A stretch of 64,000 nucleotides of DNA, from positions 868,001-932,000 of the forward strand of contig NW_026777121.1 of assembly GCF_030936135.1 (NCBI RefSeq). The letters run 5' to 3'. The notes under the pieces are model-generated. The model was not told where the DNA came from. It searched no databases and worked only from the letters and a program-made list of their open reading frames with translations. Origin of the DNA: Gavia stellata. Its lineage: Eukaryota; Chordata; Aves; Gaviiformes; Gaviidae. This document shows, one piece after another, positions 51,525-63,465 of the stretch. The translations under genes and the position numbers were made by a program. The first letter of the stretch is position 1. Every line of letters begins with the position of its first letter.

Positions 51525-51667
51525 AGTAGTAGTAGTATTTATCATTTTATACATCTCTTTCCAATAACACAAGCCCAGCAACGCCTTTTAGATGTCCTGT
51601 TTTCAGAGATTAAAGCCATCACTAAATGACCTCGACTTACCAATTTACACTCCTCCTGCCAGTCAGT

Positions 51668-51979
51668 TCACTGTCTCAAGGAGAAGAACAAATCCACATA
51701 AGGTACCTCATTCCGTTGGCCTTCCTTCCTACAGGACAACATCAATTGCAAAATAGTATTATAATTTAAAGTCCCATTAGTTGGCCATTGCTCTTGATCA
51801 TCTAAAACATACAAAGGCCACCAATTATTACAATACTCAATCCTTTGACTTTTACGCAAATCATCATGCAACTCATTCCAATGTGTCAATAAACCTCCCA
51901 AGGGTGACGTCTTTGGTATCTTCCCATCAATGGCTAAACTCCCCGCACTCTTACTCTTAAACAATTTTGTTAATGCCAT
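51668..51979 (-). pseudogene. gag matrix fragment of ERV A copy 3
   Basis: Same 103-codon matrix stretch as 32889-33200, with four residue changes seen by eye (for example LDDQEQW for LENQEKW). Confidence 0.7.
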
Positions 51980-52332
51980 TATGTTTATTATTCTTATATC
52001 ATTATATTATCAAAGACCAAATTACCAAATGCAAATGCCAGTTGTCTCAAATACACAAATGTCCAACCCAGCAATAGCTTTCGCTTATGACTTGCGGGCA
52101 GATGCCTAGGCTTCCAATGCAAACGGGTACCCTCAAAGCCCCAACCTTGCGAAGCTTTCGCTGCGCCTTATGGGCAGGCTATCCAAAGACATTCCAAAGA
52201 AGAAGTGCCTTACCCTTTTCCAGGGTGTTGTGAGGAGCTCGTATGGGTCAAGAGCGATGGTCCTTGCCGAGAATCCCTCGGTGCCGGCTGGAGTCTGATC
52301 GGCACTCGATCCCTTCCAGTCTCACTCGCAAG

Positions 52333-52350
52333 GTCCCATCTGGGTCGCCA
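52333..52350 (-). other. Primer-binding site, ERV A copy 3
   Basis: TGGCGACCCAGATGGGAC on the minus strand, identical to that at 33554-33571. Confidence 0.55.
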
Positions 52351-53218
52351 AAACTCTTCCCCTAAGTCGGCAAAACCAAGAACTTTCTAAGACTGAATTT
52401 GAAGTTTAGAAAGCAGGCACTTCTTTATTGCAGCGCTGGACGCACAGGGAATCACTCCGCTTAGTGTGCGTGCCGAGTTACTCCGCTACAAAAGTTATAT
52501 ACAATCAAAGTATATTTGATTCATCGTATTTCCAAGAAACAATTAGCATATCCGTAGGATTTCCGAGAACTCATTAACATATGTAAATGTCCATAACGCA
52601 TGTGCCTTCAGGTACACTGGTGGTCGCCCAAAGCCCTCTGGTGGTCATCCATAGGCTCCCTCATTGTGTCCGCTAGTTGAACCCAATCTTTGTGCATGCT
52701 CAGCTCAGTTGCAAAATTCCATTCCCCTTTAATCTTGGAACCTCCAGAAGAATTTCTCGGTTTACTAACCAGGCCTACAACTTACCCTTCTCTTGACAGG
52801 AATATCCTCCTTATCGACAAAGCTACATTGTTTAATCATTAGTTCATAATCAAATCATAGATAAAGCATACCTAGTTACCATTACACAAATTATTTCTCA
52901 CAAAATATATCACGGTTTTTAACTTTCGTGGATTAGTCTCTTGATTATACAATTCGATCAATATCCATACCCAAGATAATCAATGGTTATTTCTCTTAAT
53001 ATCCATTGATTGGCATTCTTGATATTCCAATCAAGATGGGAAGGGTAAAGGGATTTCCAAGCAGCAGCACTGGGTGCGTACCAGGTCCCCATAGTTACGG
53101 GACTCAAACGAAACTTCTCTATTCGATTCTTCATTGTTCCATCTCGTTGTGATTAGTTTCTTAATACAAAACAGTGACTCCCTGGTGAGGTTCCTATGGT
53201 TACGAGTCTCAAGACACA

Positions 53219-53844
53219 CCAATATTCTAACATTCTATTTCTACTTGCAACTAAATGCAGTGATTTTACAACAGCCCACCTGAAACTGAAGTCCAGTTCT
53301 GGACCCGTTCTGTGCAGGGTTATAGGATGAGTCATTTTCTTGTAGGTGAAGTGGATCCAGATGTGTATCTTGTGTCACCTAACTGTTCAGGGCACAGATT
53401 TCTTGTAAATCTCAGCTACTCAGGTCACCTTCTCTGTCAGTGCTGGAATAAGAATTTTAAGTGAGATGGATTGATATCTGCGTGCTGGTGGATTCTTCTT
53501 TGGGAGATCGCAAATGGCCTTCAGCTTTAGGGTCCAATTTAACCATGACTCCAAATGAGAAATAGAAATACCTTTTTTATTTCCCCCCCCTTGACCAGCT
53601 GCAAGGTTTTGAAGTGAATTGGCCCCTGTATTCCTTGTAATCAGAGTAATGCCTGGGGCTCTGCTGGTGGGGTATGTGGGTGTTGAGAGCTCAGCTGTGC
53701 CTGTGATTGCTGCTGCTGCTGTGGTTCCTGGATTCACACATGGATGAAATCTGAACACAGTCTCTGTTAACAGCTGTTCTCAATCTGTAGGGAAATCAAA
53801 TGCTGAGACTGAACTACTTAACCTGAACCCGCTTTTTCTTGCAG
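53219..53844. other. Conserved unknown block, copy 2
   Basis: Counterpart of 34441-35066, including the identical 112-codon minus-strand frame at 53758-53420. Confidence 0.45.
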
Positions 53845-54086
53845 GGAAGATGCTGCATGAGATGAAAAGCCTTGTCCTTGAGGAGCCAAAGTGTTGGCTG
53901 GATGTTATCTCTGTTTGGAGAAAGCTTCATGGGCGTGAGGGGCAAAAAGACAATGTCTCTCAAGAAAACCCATCGCTTCTCAAGAGCAAATCAGAAGAAG
54001 AGACAAATATTGCAAGCGACAGGCAGAAACCCAAACAAGTGAGAGAGACCGTGTCTGAGCAACATCAGGGCGGAAGCTGGAGAGAG
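53845..54086 (+). other. Exon-like segment, copy 2 (frame broken)
   Basis: Same as 35067-35307 with acceptor and donor kept, but one extra G (CAGGGCGG for CAGGCGG near 54066-54073) shifts the frame near its end. Confidence 0.4.
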
Positions 54087-55096
54087 GTGTGTGGTACTAG
54101 AGAGGCAGAGATCACGTTCCTGCCACCCTCTTCCTCGCGTGCAGACTCTCACCGGACTTTGCCTTTATTTTCTTCAGACTAGGCAGCCCCCAGCGCTTCA
54201 GGCCCGGGGGTGGCTGTGGGGCCACCGGCCCTGCAGCAGAGATGCTCGCCTGTGGGGAGGAGCTGCTGGCTCCCAGTGTTGTCCCAGCAGTTGGGTTCTT
54301 TACCCGGTGTGCAAGAGGCCGATACACACACAGAGTCGAGTTTATTTCATGTTTGCGCAGAGATGGGTGCTAGGTGGTAACTCCACAAGGCTAGCACCCC
54401 TCGGTAAACACATGGTTCAGCATTTCTACGTTCCCAGCAACAGTTACCAGTACTTTTTACAGTTGAGCTTAGTTGCCTTCGTTCCCATTGCCTCTTAGGT
54501 GCCTCGTCTTCACTTGAAGTCACAGGATCCTCTCTTTTTCCTGCGCATATCCTGTGAGGAAGGGGCTTTTTTCTTTCCTGAGTTGTGGTTATCATTAGGG
54601 GTGAGGATCGTGACATTACAGCCCCAACGATTATACTCTCGATACATCCCAAAACGATACAAACTACTACAATCAGTATTAGAAACACAATCAGAGTTTG
54701 AACTAAGCTCTGTAACCAACCTATTAAGGAGAACCCCATCCCGTGAGGTATTTTATTTAACCATCTCGCTTTCCGTACTGTTCCTCATTAAAGCAATTGG
54801 TAAAACATCCACCCATGGAAGTCGAGTTTCTCGGCGTAATTTTGAGATGTGCCTTTTAAGAGTCTGGTTCATTTTATTCTTTCCTTTCCCACTAGGCTGT
54901 GGCCTCCATGGGGTATGTAAATCCCATTAAACTTGGAGGGGATTATTTCCTTTAATAGAATGCTTTAACAAGCTGTCTAGCCCGATTGGTGTGGCAAGGG
55001 AAAGCATTGGACCATTCTAAAAATGTATCTACTAACACTAGTAGATATTTCTATTGTCTATATTTTGGTAACTCAGAGAAATCTAGTGCTGACAGA
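54087..55096 (-). mobile_element. ERV fragment (family E, copy 2)
   Basis: Duplicate of 35308-36395 with the env anchor (54739-54347 frame) and integrase pieces. An 81-bp stretch of integrase is deleted near 54938, not shared by the other two copies. Confidence 0.7.
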
Positions 55097-55137
55097 GGCC
55101 ACCCAAGAAGAACTTAATCCTCTCTCCTCCACTGCAG

Positions 55138-55629
55138 GGTGACAGCGGTGGTCCTCTCACCTGCAAAGATAACAACGCTGACTACTTCTGGCTTGTTGGA
55201 GTGACCAGCTGGAGGAAAGGCTGTGCAAGAGCAAAACAGCCCAGAGTCTATTCCTCTGCTCAGCACTTTTACGACTGGATCCTGCTACAGATGGGACTGC
55301 CCCCAGCAGGAAGGGGCAGTCCAACATCACGGGCATGGAGTCATTTTCTCACCGCCTCAACTCCTTTTCAGAGGCCAAGCCCAATACCAACGCAGTCGGG
55401 CAGGTTTAGCTCCTGCCCATTTCCACTCCAGAGGCTGGTGGGTGCAGGAGCTCCTGCAGGTCCTGAGAGGAAAAAAGGCTTGAGCAGCAGGCTGAGAAGG
55501 ATCCAGTGCAGGCTGCAGCATAGCAGCACTTCATCCTTCTCCGGCAATGGCTGCTCATCCAAAGGCAGCCTCAGTGTCAAAGGCCTGCTCTGTCCTGTCC
55601 ATGCTCGTCCGAGGGCACACAAACGCTGA
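55138..55629 (+). pseudogene. ACR: Acrosin exon 5 fragment (copy 5), frameshifted tail
   Basis: Acceptor CACTGCAG ends at 55137 and the frame opens with GDSGGPL. It keeps the 42-base segment of the proline-rich tail that copies 4 and 6 lack, but a 14-base deletion after PLQRLV shifts the frame, and the open frame then runs to 55629 with an unrelated ending (GAGAPAG...). Exons 1-4 are absent. Poly(A) signal AATAAA follows at 55648-55653. Confidence 0.85.
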
Positions 55630-55639
55630 AGGTGACTTA

Positions 55640-56860
55640 GCGCTTGAAATAAAGTTGCCAATTTTCACAGCAAACCATGCTTCGGTCCCTTTCAGTCTCC
55701 CGTGCGAGGCAAGGACTTCCATGCCCGGCACCTGCAAAACGAGGCTGCAGGCGGTCAAGTAGGTCACAAAGGGAAAGAGCCACTCAAAAGGGCTGAAAGC
55801 GTGCCTGGTCAGAGAGGAGGGTTCTCAGAGCCACCATGGGGTGGAGAAGACTGGCACGTTGAAGTTAGAACAGGGAGAGGAAAAAATGATGGGACATGCA
55901 GCCAACTTTGGGGGTAGGCATTAAGGCACACAGGCTGATGCCTAGGGCCTGGCGTAAGCCTTAGCTCCCTGAACAGCCTGTGGGAAACGCCTGAGCATGG
56001 CAAGAGAAATTGCTGAGCAGAGCAAACAGACTGAGAAGCTGACAGCAGTTACAGGGCCATGAGGAAGAGCCAGATTTCACGGGTAGTTGAGGGGGCTTGA
56101 TGGGAGAGATGCTACACTTCACAGGTAGTTGAACAAAGAGTTGGCGTCATCCTGGGGAGAGGGATCTGCCAGGGGCAGCAGTGCCCAGGAAACCGCATCA
56201 GTAATGCCATGGAAGTCCAGGGTGACCTAGCTAAGAGCACCTGCAACACCAAATCTGTTTACAGACGTAGCAAACCTGGGAGCAAGGGGGGAAAAATAAC
56301 GGGGGGTAGGTCCCTTGCTTGGGAGCAGCCAAGGGCAGAGAAAGAGAGGAGTTGAGGAAGATGAGGGGATGTATAAGCATGGAAAATGGAGGGAAGACGG
56401 GGATGAAGGAGCTAGTCACACATAAGCCAACCGCTGGTTGATTTGCTTGTTTGCCTGAGCCCTGCACCTAATCCCTGCCGTCTGTCCTACCTTCTTTCTG
56501 AGAGCGCTCCCAAATCCTTTTCTGTGTGGCCCCACTCTGTACCGGGTGAGGAGGTGGGTCCCGAGGCCTGCCTGCTAGCAATGGCAGAAGGGAACACAGG
56601 TCCTAGGGACCCAGCAGCTGGAGACACCGAGTGTCGAGGGCCAGCTACTGGTGGGAGCGCTGTGTGCGACTGCAATTCACTTGGAAACTTGAAGCTGCAC
56701 TAGTTCACGAGCAAGAGGAGATACAGCTCTGGAAAGACCCAAGGTCTGTGCCAATTACGGGGTAAGCAGTGTGACAGCCAGCCACGGATTTTAATTGAAC
56801 TTAATTCCCGTGCTAATATTTAAGGGATCCATGAACATGCTGTGCTTGCGAATCTGGGCA
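55640..56860 (+). repeat. Acrosin spacer, left-arm copy
   Basis: Diverged relative of unit bases 1667-2867, clearly less similar to the array than 37675-38877 is. It is followed by the CATGAACATGCTGTGC flank. Confidence 0.85.
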
Positions 56861-56878
56861 GTGATGTGTGTGTATGTT

Positions 56879-57320
56879 TGTCACGTTAAAGCTTCCAGCT
56901 TGTCCTCAGATATCAGAGGGGCTGGGGGCGGCTAGGTTTAGATTCTGAGTGATGCCCAATTTCCTCTATTACAAGACCGATCGTGTTCAAAATATATATA
57001 TATACACAGACACACACATATATATAATGGCAACAATTACAGATGCACTTGTAACTCCATACACTTTCAGTCTAGTCGCGTTCCATGAACTATCACGGCC
57101 ACCCTTAAGGAATTAGGTTGTGTGTAATGAGAACTCTTATGGCTAGATTAATGAATAGTGTAGTGTATTAAAGGAACAGATGCAGAAGCTCTTTTGGATT
57201 GCTGGTGATAGAACTACTGCCCACAAAGGTGGTACAAATAGCAAGAATATGAGTAATAATAGCCTGGATACAAATGCGTTAGATCACAAAGGTTTCTAAA
57301 TCTCCCGGGGAAACACTGGA
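56879..57320 (-). mobile_element. LTR C fragment, left arm
   Basis: U5/R part of LTR C in reverse orientation (minus strand ends TTAACGTGACA at 56879). It is truncated at about 57318, before its promoter. Contains a TA/CA microsatellite at about 56994-57030. About 38 bases of acrosin spacer (57321-57358) separate it from ERV B. Confidence 0.8.
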
Positions 57321-57358
57321 TCAAGGGGATCAAGGAGCTAGTCACACATAAGCCAACT

Positions 57359-59262
57359 GTTACCCAAAACTGTAACAAAGAAAACTCTCCAGACCAAATG
57401 ATAGTTTAGAAAGCTGACATTGGTTCATAGCAGCGCTGGGTGCATGAGGGATTTCGCCTCCTAACATGCACACTGGCTTAAAATCGTAACAGGTATTTAA
57501 AACAGTTAACAACGTTAGTCACGCTTCCTGGTGCTACCCCTTAATTAACTATCGGTTAATACTTTTCTTACTTCATCTTAAAGCTACAGTTCTCTTTGAA
57601 TTCTCTACGCATGCTCAGAGAGTAGCGGCCTTCTTTGGGTTGGGGGCTTTTTCTAGCTAGGAGGTGTGGTTTTCACATGAGCGTGAGATTATAATGAGGC
57701 AAGTTAACTTCAGGGCACTATTTTGGCACTCTGTTCTATTTTTCTAAAATTGGTCCTTGTGTTAATCGTTACTGCTAGTTAGTGGAAAGTTAGTGGAGAC
57801 AGTTTTTACCTTTAATATGTCTAAATACCAGGTGTATTCGTTAGGAAGTATCTTCTTTCCACTCTTTCCATTCTTTTTCACTTGTTTTTGACCTTGTGTT
57901 TCAAGATGTTCTCTAACATTTCCCCCCTGGAGACTTCTGGATATATTTTATAATTCCCATATGTGGAATTTGGATAACGAGGTGGGCTTCCTGTGCACAA
58001 AGAGCTGTTAAGACTGCCCTTGCTATCTCTTGTGCGACCCGGGGGAGTGGAGACTCACCCAGCTAACACAGGATGCAGATAAGGAGGGGGTCCTGTGGAG
58101 GCAGGACAGCCCTGCTTATGGTCAGCAAAGACAGTAAAATAACAGGAATGTGAGAGGTCCTTTGTTCTTTGAAAAGGCTTCGTGTCCGATAACTGACCTT
58201 TGCCTCATTACCGATGAAATGCATATTACAACTCACACCCTGCATATGCTAATGAAGATTATAGAGGTCATGCTAAACATATATGACTATAGCACTCGTC
58301 TCTCCACCCAAATCATGCTACACGTCACATATGGGGGGGACACCTCGTAGTTATGGGGATAAAAGTCAGAGAAAATGATTGTTAAGGTGGGAGAGAAGAA
58401 CCTCAATACCTGACGGACCAGTCGAGGGGCTGTGTTCTCTTCCTCCACCCCAGGCAGGGACGCCTCTCTGGGTAAGCGCTGCGCCTCTCACCTCTGGGTG
58501 ACAGTTATCCCCGGGTTCTTGTATTACTGTCAAGTCTGCTAGCAATATTACCCTTAATTAGTAGCACTGTTGTAGTTAGTGAATTTATCAACGGCAATCT
58601 CGAATCTGTTTCTGTCGCTTTCAATAAAATAACTCATTTCAATTTTTGTGCATCTGCTCAGTGCAAGTCCTCTTGCTGGGGCTCTGATAAATGGGTCAGT
58701 GAAAGTCCTGGGACTCTGACAGACAAATTTCGAAACTGCATTCCTTTAACGTGACACCATAAGTCTCAATCTCCCTTTACTTAGGTTCCACCACTTAGAC
58801 AGAAGGTGGTGGCATTTGTCACTTTTCTAATTAGGCCTTTTCACACATTCTCAAATCTATCCCATCTTCTTACAACCTGGAAAAGAAACAGAAATAGATA
58901 ATATTTCAATTTTAACTTGATTATGCAATAATACAGCCTTTAAGAGTCCTGTTGAAATGGTTCTCTTCTTGGTGTTGTCAAACTCTGACAGAGGAGTTGG
59001 TTAACTCAGGCATAGTAGATCCAGGACCTTTACAGTAGTTGAGACATGAGTTCAGTCTGTGTTCTGGTGTTATCATTATATCAATTCAGCAATGTAGTTA
59101 GGGCATAGATGATCACAGTTTAAGGTTTGGTAACTTCCCTTTCTGATAAGGTTTATCCAAAAGGGTTTGTCTTACAGCTAAATTGTTTAAATCTTTGGTA
59201 TCAATCCCCTCTTTTGAAGTAGTTAGATTTTCTTACCACTTCCATATATTATTCCTGTAAAA
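57359..59262 (-). mobile_element. ERV B, second copy: 3' LTR and env end
   Basis: LTR at 57918-57359 (minus strand, TGTTAGAGAACATC...GGGTAACA), PPT at 57930-57919, then sequence matching the env-to-LTR region of the first copy (44632-45130), split by solo LTR D. It ends near 59262, where LTR C begins. It sits in the palindrome spacer. Confidence 0.85.
57962..58756 (+). mobile_element. Solo LTR of family D nested in ERV B
   Basis: Starts TGTGGAATTTGG, ends TTAACGTGACA, and is flanked by a perfect 5-bp duplication, CCATA (57957-57961 and 58757-58761). The ERV B sequence rejoins exactly when it is removed. A GATAAAAG box (58358-58365) and AATAAA (58623-58628) give plus orientation. Its ends resemble those of LTR C, so both were probably made by related elements. 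Confidence 0.9.
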
Positions 59263-59275
59263 CATCACTGCCACT

Positions 59276-60393
59276 TGTGGAATAATTGCTGGAGGTAACT
59301 TAGAACTTAAATTTATATTGAAGGTACAGCACTGAAGACATCTTCAGGGTGAGTGTGGCGAATGTGCAAGGAATCCATCCCACAGAAGCTCCCTAGGCAA
59401 CCTTGGATGTTGGCAACACCAGGGGAGTTTGGTGTGCTGACTCTAAGAGAAACTGCACGGAGGGTGGAGTGGAGTGGAGACACCGCCGCCAGGCTCTGGG
59501 ATAAGACGGGAACTGGAAGGTACTATGGAACTGACAAGCCGCATATTTCCTACCCTGAGCTGCATATTTACCACCCCGAGCCAACAGTCTGTCATTTTTT
59601 GTCAAAATACTATCTTTGGGTGAACTTTGCTCATTATAATCTCATTATAATACCAAAACACCACACCTCCATCCCAAAGCTACCCACCTCCAAGGTGCGA
59701 CCACCCCTCGCTGAGCTTGCGCTCTGGATTTTTCTTAGTCTATATCTTCAAAAGCAGAACGAGAAACTTTTACACCAATTGCAAGAGAGGTATGTATGAC
59801 TAGAGTCACTCAAGCTCCACCTGTAAGGACAGATAATATAAAAATGGCTTAAGAGAGGAGGGATGCCAGGGAAGATACCATCGCAGACCGCCTCTGACAC
59901 CTGGGATCAGAGCTTCTCTTCCCCCCCACAGGGACGCCTTTGGGTAAGGTTCGAACACTTGGTTACACCGAGTGCTTCCCCGGGCAACTTAGAAGTCTCT
60001 ATAGAGTTGCTTTATAACTTAACGCGTTTGTCACCAGGCTATAGTGCTCATATTCTTGGTATTTGCACATGCTTTGCAGGCAGTAATTTTATCACCGGCA
60101 GCCCAAAAGAACTTGTGTATCTGTTGCTTCAATAAACTGCACTATTCGTTAATCTAGCCGTGACAGTTCTCACTGAATGCCACCAAATCCCTTAAGTGTG
60201 GCCGTGCTAGTTCATGGAACGCGACTAGACTGAAAGTGTATGGCGTTACGAGTGTATCCGTAATCGTGAGAGTTCAACACATTGAACGCGACCGGACTTG
60301 TAACACAGAGAGTAGGGCATCACTCAGAATCTAAGCCTAGCTGCCCCCAGCCCCTCTGATATCTGAGGACAAGCTGGAAGCTTTAACGTGACA
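59276..60393 (+). mobile_element. LTR C, right-arm copy
   Basis: Starts TGTGGAATAATTGC and ends TTAACGTGACA. TATAAAA at 59837-59843, AATAAA at 60131-60136. The flanks (CCACT and AACAT) do not match, so the left junction is a rearrangement joint and not an insertion edge. The full promoter half is present here but missing in the left arm. Confidence 0.85.
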
Positions 60394-61641
60394 AACATAC
60401 ACACACATCACTGCCCAGATTCGCAAGCACAGCATGTTCATGGATCCCTTAAATATTAGCACGGGAATTAAGTTCAATTAAAATCCGTGGCTGGCTGTCA
60501 CACTGCTTACCCCGTAATTGGCACAGACCTTGGGTCTTTCCAGAGCTGTATCTCCTCTTGCTCGTGAACTAGTGCAGCTTCAAGTTCCCAAGTGAATTGC
60601 ACACGCACACAGCGCTCCCACCAGTAGCTGGCCCTAGACACTCGGTGTCTCCAACCGCTGGGTCCCTGTGACCAGAGTTCCCTTCTGCCATTGCTAGCAG
60701 GCAGGCCTCAGGACCCACCTCCTCACCCGGTACAGAGTGGGGCCACACAGAAAAGGATTTGGGAGCGCTCTCAGAAAGAAGGTAGGACAGACGGCAGGGA
60801 TTAGGTGCAGGGCTCAGGCAAACAAGCAAATCAACCAGCGGTTGGCTTATGTGTGACTAGCTCCTTCATCCCCATCTTCTCTCCATTTTCCATGCTTATA
60901 CATCCCCCTCATCTTCCTCAACTCCTCTTTTCTCTGCCCTTGGCTGCTCCCAAGCAAGGGACCTACCCCCCGTTATTTTTCCCCCCTTGCTCCCAGGTTT
61001 GCTACGTCTGTAAACAGATTTGGTGTTGCAGGTGCTCTTAGCTAGGTCACCCTGGACTTCCATGGCATTACTGATGCGGTTTCCTGGGCACTGCTGTCCC
61101 TGGCAGATCCCTCTCCCCAGGATGACGCCAACTCTTTGTTCAACTACCTGTGAAGTGTAGCATCTCTCACACCAATCCCCCTCAACTACCCGTGAAATCT
61201 GGCTCTTCCTCATGGCACTGTAACTCCTGTCAGCTGCTCAGTCTGTTCGCTACGGTCAGCAATTTCTCTTGTCACGCTCAGGAGTTTCGCACAGGCCGTT
61301 CAGGGAGCTAAGGCTTACGCCAGGCCCTAGTCGGCAGCTTGTGTGCCTTAATGCACACCCCCAAAGTCGTCTGCATGTCCCATCATTTTTTCTCTCCCTG
61401 TTCTAACTTCAACGTGCCAGTCTTCTCCACCCCATGGTGGCTCTGAGCACCCTCCTCTCTGACCAGGCACGCTTTCAGCCCTTTTGAGTGGCTCTTTCCC
61501 TTTGTGACCTACTTGACCGCCTGCAGCCTCGTTTTGCAGGTGCCGGGCATGGAAGTCCTTGCCTCGCACGGGAGACTGAAAGGGACTGAAGCATGGTTTG
61601 CTGTGAAAATTGGCAACTTTATTTCAAGCGCTAAGTCACCT
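60394..61641 (-). repeat. Acrosin spacer, right-arm copy
   Basis: Inverted counterpart of 55640-56860. The poly(A) signal of the exon 5 fragment lies at 61623-61618 on the minus strand. Confidence 0.85.
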
Positions 61642-62091
61642 TCAGCGTTTGTGTGCCCTCGGACGAGCATGGACAGGACAGAGCAGGCCTTTGACACTGA
61701 GGCTGCCTTTGGATGAGCAGCCATTGCCAGAGAAGGATCCAGTGCTGCTATGCTGCAGCCTGCACTGGATCCTTCTCAGCCTGCTGCTCAAGCCTTTTTT
61801 CCTCTCAGGACCTGCAGGAGCTCCTGCACCCACCAGCCTCTGGAGTGGAAATGGGCAGGAGCTAAACCTGCCCGACTGCGTTGGTATTGGGCTTGGCCGT
61901 GATGTTGGAATGCCCCTTCCTGCTGGGCGCAGTCCCATCTGTAGCAGGATCCAGTCGTAAAAGTGCTGAGCGGAGGTGTAGACTCCGGGCCGTCTTGCTC
62001 TCGCACAGCCTTTCCTCCAGCTGGTCACTCCAACAACCCAGAAGTAGTCAGCGTTGTTATCTTTGCAGGTGAGAGGACCACCGCTGTCACC
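61642..62091 (-). pseudogene. ACR: Acrosin exon 5 fragment (copy 6), inverted
   Basis: Minus strand, acceptor AG at 62093-62092, start GDSGGPL at 62091. It shares the 14-base tail deletion and frameshift with copy 5, and the 42-base tail deletion with copy 4. VTSWRKGC and [13 protein letters not shown] are kept. Exons 1-4 are absent and ERV E fills the intron 4 position. Confidence 0.85.
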
Positions 62092-62131
62092 CTGCAGTGG
62101 AGGAGAGAGGATTAAGTTCTTCTTGGGTGGC

Positions 62132-63224
62132 CTCTGTCAGCACTAGATTTCTCTGAGTTACCAAAATATAGACAATAGAAATAGCTACTAGTGTTAGTAG
62201 ATACATTTTCAGAATGGCCCAATGCTTTCCCTTGCCACACCAATCGGGCTAGAGAGCTTGTTAAAGCATTCTATTAAAGGAAATAATCCCTAGATTTGGG
62301 ATTCCTGAAGCGCTATCTTCTTACAATGGGCCTCATTTTGTTTCAGAGGTGGTCCAGGGAGTGTCAAAATTTCTCCAATTTTAATGGGATTTACATACCC
62401 CATGGAGGCCACAGCCTAGTGGGAAAGGAAAGAATAAAATGAGCCAGACTCTTAAAAGGCACATCTCAAAATTATGCCGAGAAACTCGACTTCCATGGGT
62501 GGATGCTTTACCAATTGCTTTAATGAGGAACAGTAGGGAAAGTGAGATGGTTAAATAAAATACTTCACGGGATGGGGTTCTCCTTAATAGGTTGGTTACA
62601 GAGCTTAGTTCAAACTCTGATTGTGTTTCTAATACTGATTGTAGTAGTTTGGATCGTTTTGGGATGTATCGAGAGTATAATCGTTCGGGCTGTAATGTCA
62701 CGATCCTCACCCCTAATGATAACCACAACTCAGGAAAGAAAAAAGCCCCTTCCTCACAGGATATGCGCAGGAAAAAGAGAGGATCCTGTGACTTCAAGTG
62801 AAGACGAGGCACCTAAGAGGCAATGGGAACGAGGGCAACTAAGCTCAACTGTAAAAAATACTGGTAACTGTTGCTCGGAACGTAGAAATGCTGAACCGTG
62901 TGTTTACCGAGGGGTGCTAGCCTTGTGGAGTTACCACCTAGCACCCATCTCTGCGCAAACATGAAATAAACTCGACTCTGTGTGTGTATCGGCCTCTTGC
63001 ACACCGGGTAAAGAACCCAACTGCTGGGACAACACTGGGAGCCAGCAGCTCCCCCCCACAGGCGAGCATCTCTGCTGCAGGGCCGGTGGCCCCACAGCCA
63101 CCCCCGGGCCTGAAGCGCTGGGGGCTGCCTAGTCTGAAGAAAATAAAGGGAAAGTCCGGTGAGAGTCTGCACGCGAGGAAGAGGGTGGCAGGAACGTGAT
63201 CTCTGCCTCTCTAGTACCACACAC
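62132..63224 (+). mobile_element. ERV fragment (family E, copy 3), inverted
   Basis: Plus-strand counterpart of 35308-36395. Integrase pieces at about 62205-62530, env anchor and tail in the frame 62542-62964, AATAAA at 62965-62970. The 81-bp stretch deleted in copy 2 is present here. Confidence 0.7.
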
Positions 63225-63465
63225 CTCTCTCCAGCTTCCGTCTGACGTTGCTCAGACACGGTCTCTCTCATTTGTTTGGGTTTCTGCCTGTCGCTTGCAA
63301 TATTTGTCTCTTCTTCTGATTTGCTCTTGAGAAGCGATGGGTTTTCTTGAGAGACATTGTCTTTTTGCCCCTCACACCCATGAAGCTTTCTCCAAACAGA
63401 GATAACATCCAGCCAACACTTTGGCTCCTCGAGGACAAGGCTTTTCATCTCATGCAGCATCTTCC
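63225..63465 (-). other. Exon-like segment, copy 3
   Basis: Inverted counterpart of 35067-35307, 241 bases, with acceptor and donor kept and no frameshift; it differs from copy 1 by a few base changes (for example CAGACGG for CAGGCGG). Confidence 0.4.

Larger units (their letters stand above)
51525..53218 (-). mobile_element. ERV A, copy 3: 5' LTR, leader and start of gag
   Basis: Duplicate of 32740-34440. LTR from 53218 to about 52351 on the minus strand with AATAAA at 52429-52424, primer site 52350-52333, gag start 51979-51668. Pol and env are missing. Confidence 0.85.
51476..55566. repeat. Segmental duplication, copy 2
   Basis: Second copy of the 32697-36840 block, in the same orientation and almost identical, with an 81-bp deletion near 54938. 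It also forms the outer part of the left arm of the inverted repeat. Confidence 0.92.
53320..57320 (+). repeat. Left arm of a large inverted repeat
   Basis: Pairs in reverse complement with 59964-64000; matched landmark positions sum to about 117,230-117,320. In order it carries the conserved block, exon-like segment, ERV E, acrosin exon 5, acrosin spacer and part of LTR C. The right arm reaches the window end, so the palindrome may be longer. Confidence 0.92.

Noticed and set aside
62869-63034. Exact LTR borders for ERV E based on TGTTG...CAACA
   Set aside because: No polypurine tract precedes the start and no duplication flanks it, and 166 bp is very short for an LTR. Borders left undefined.
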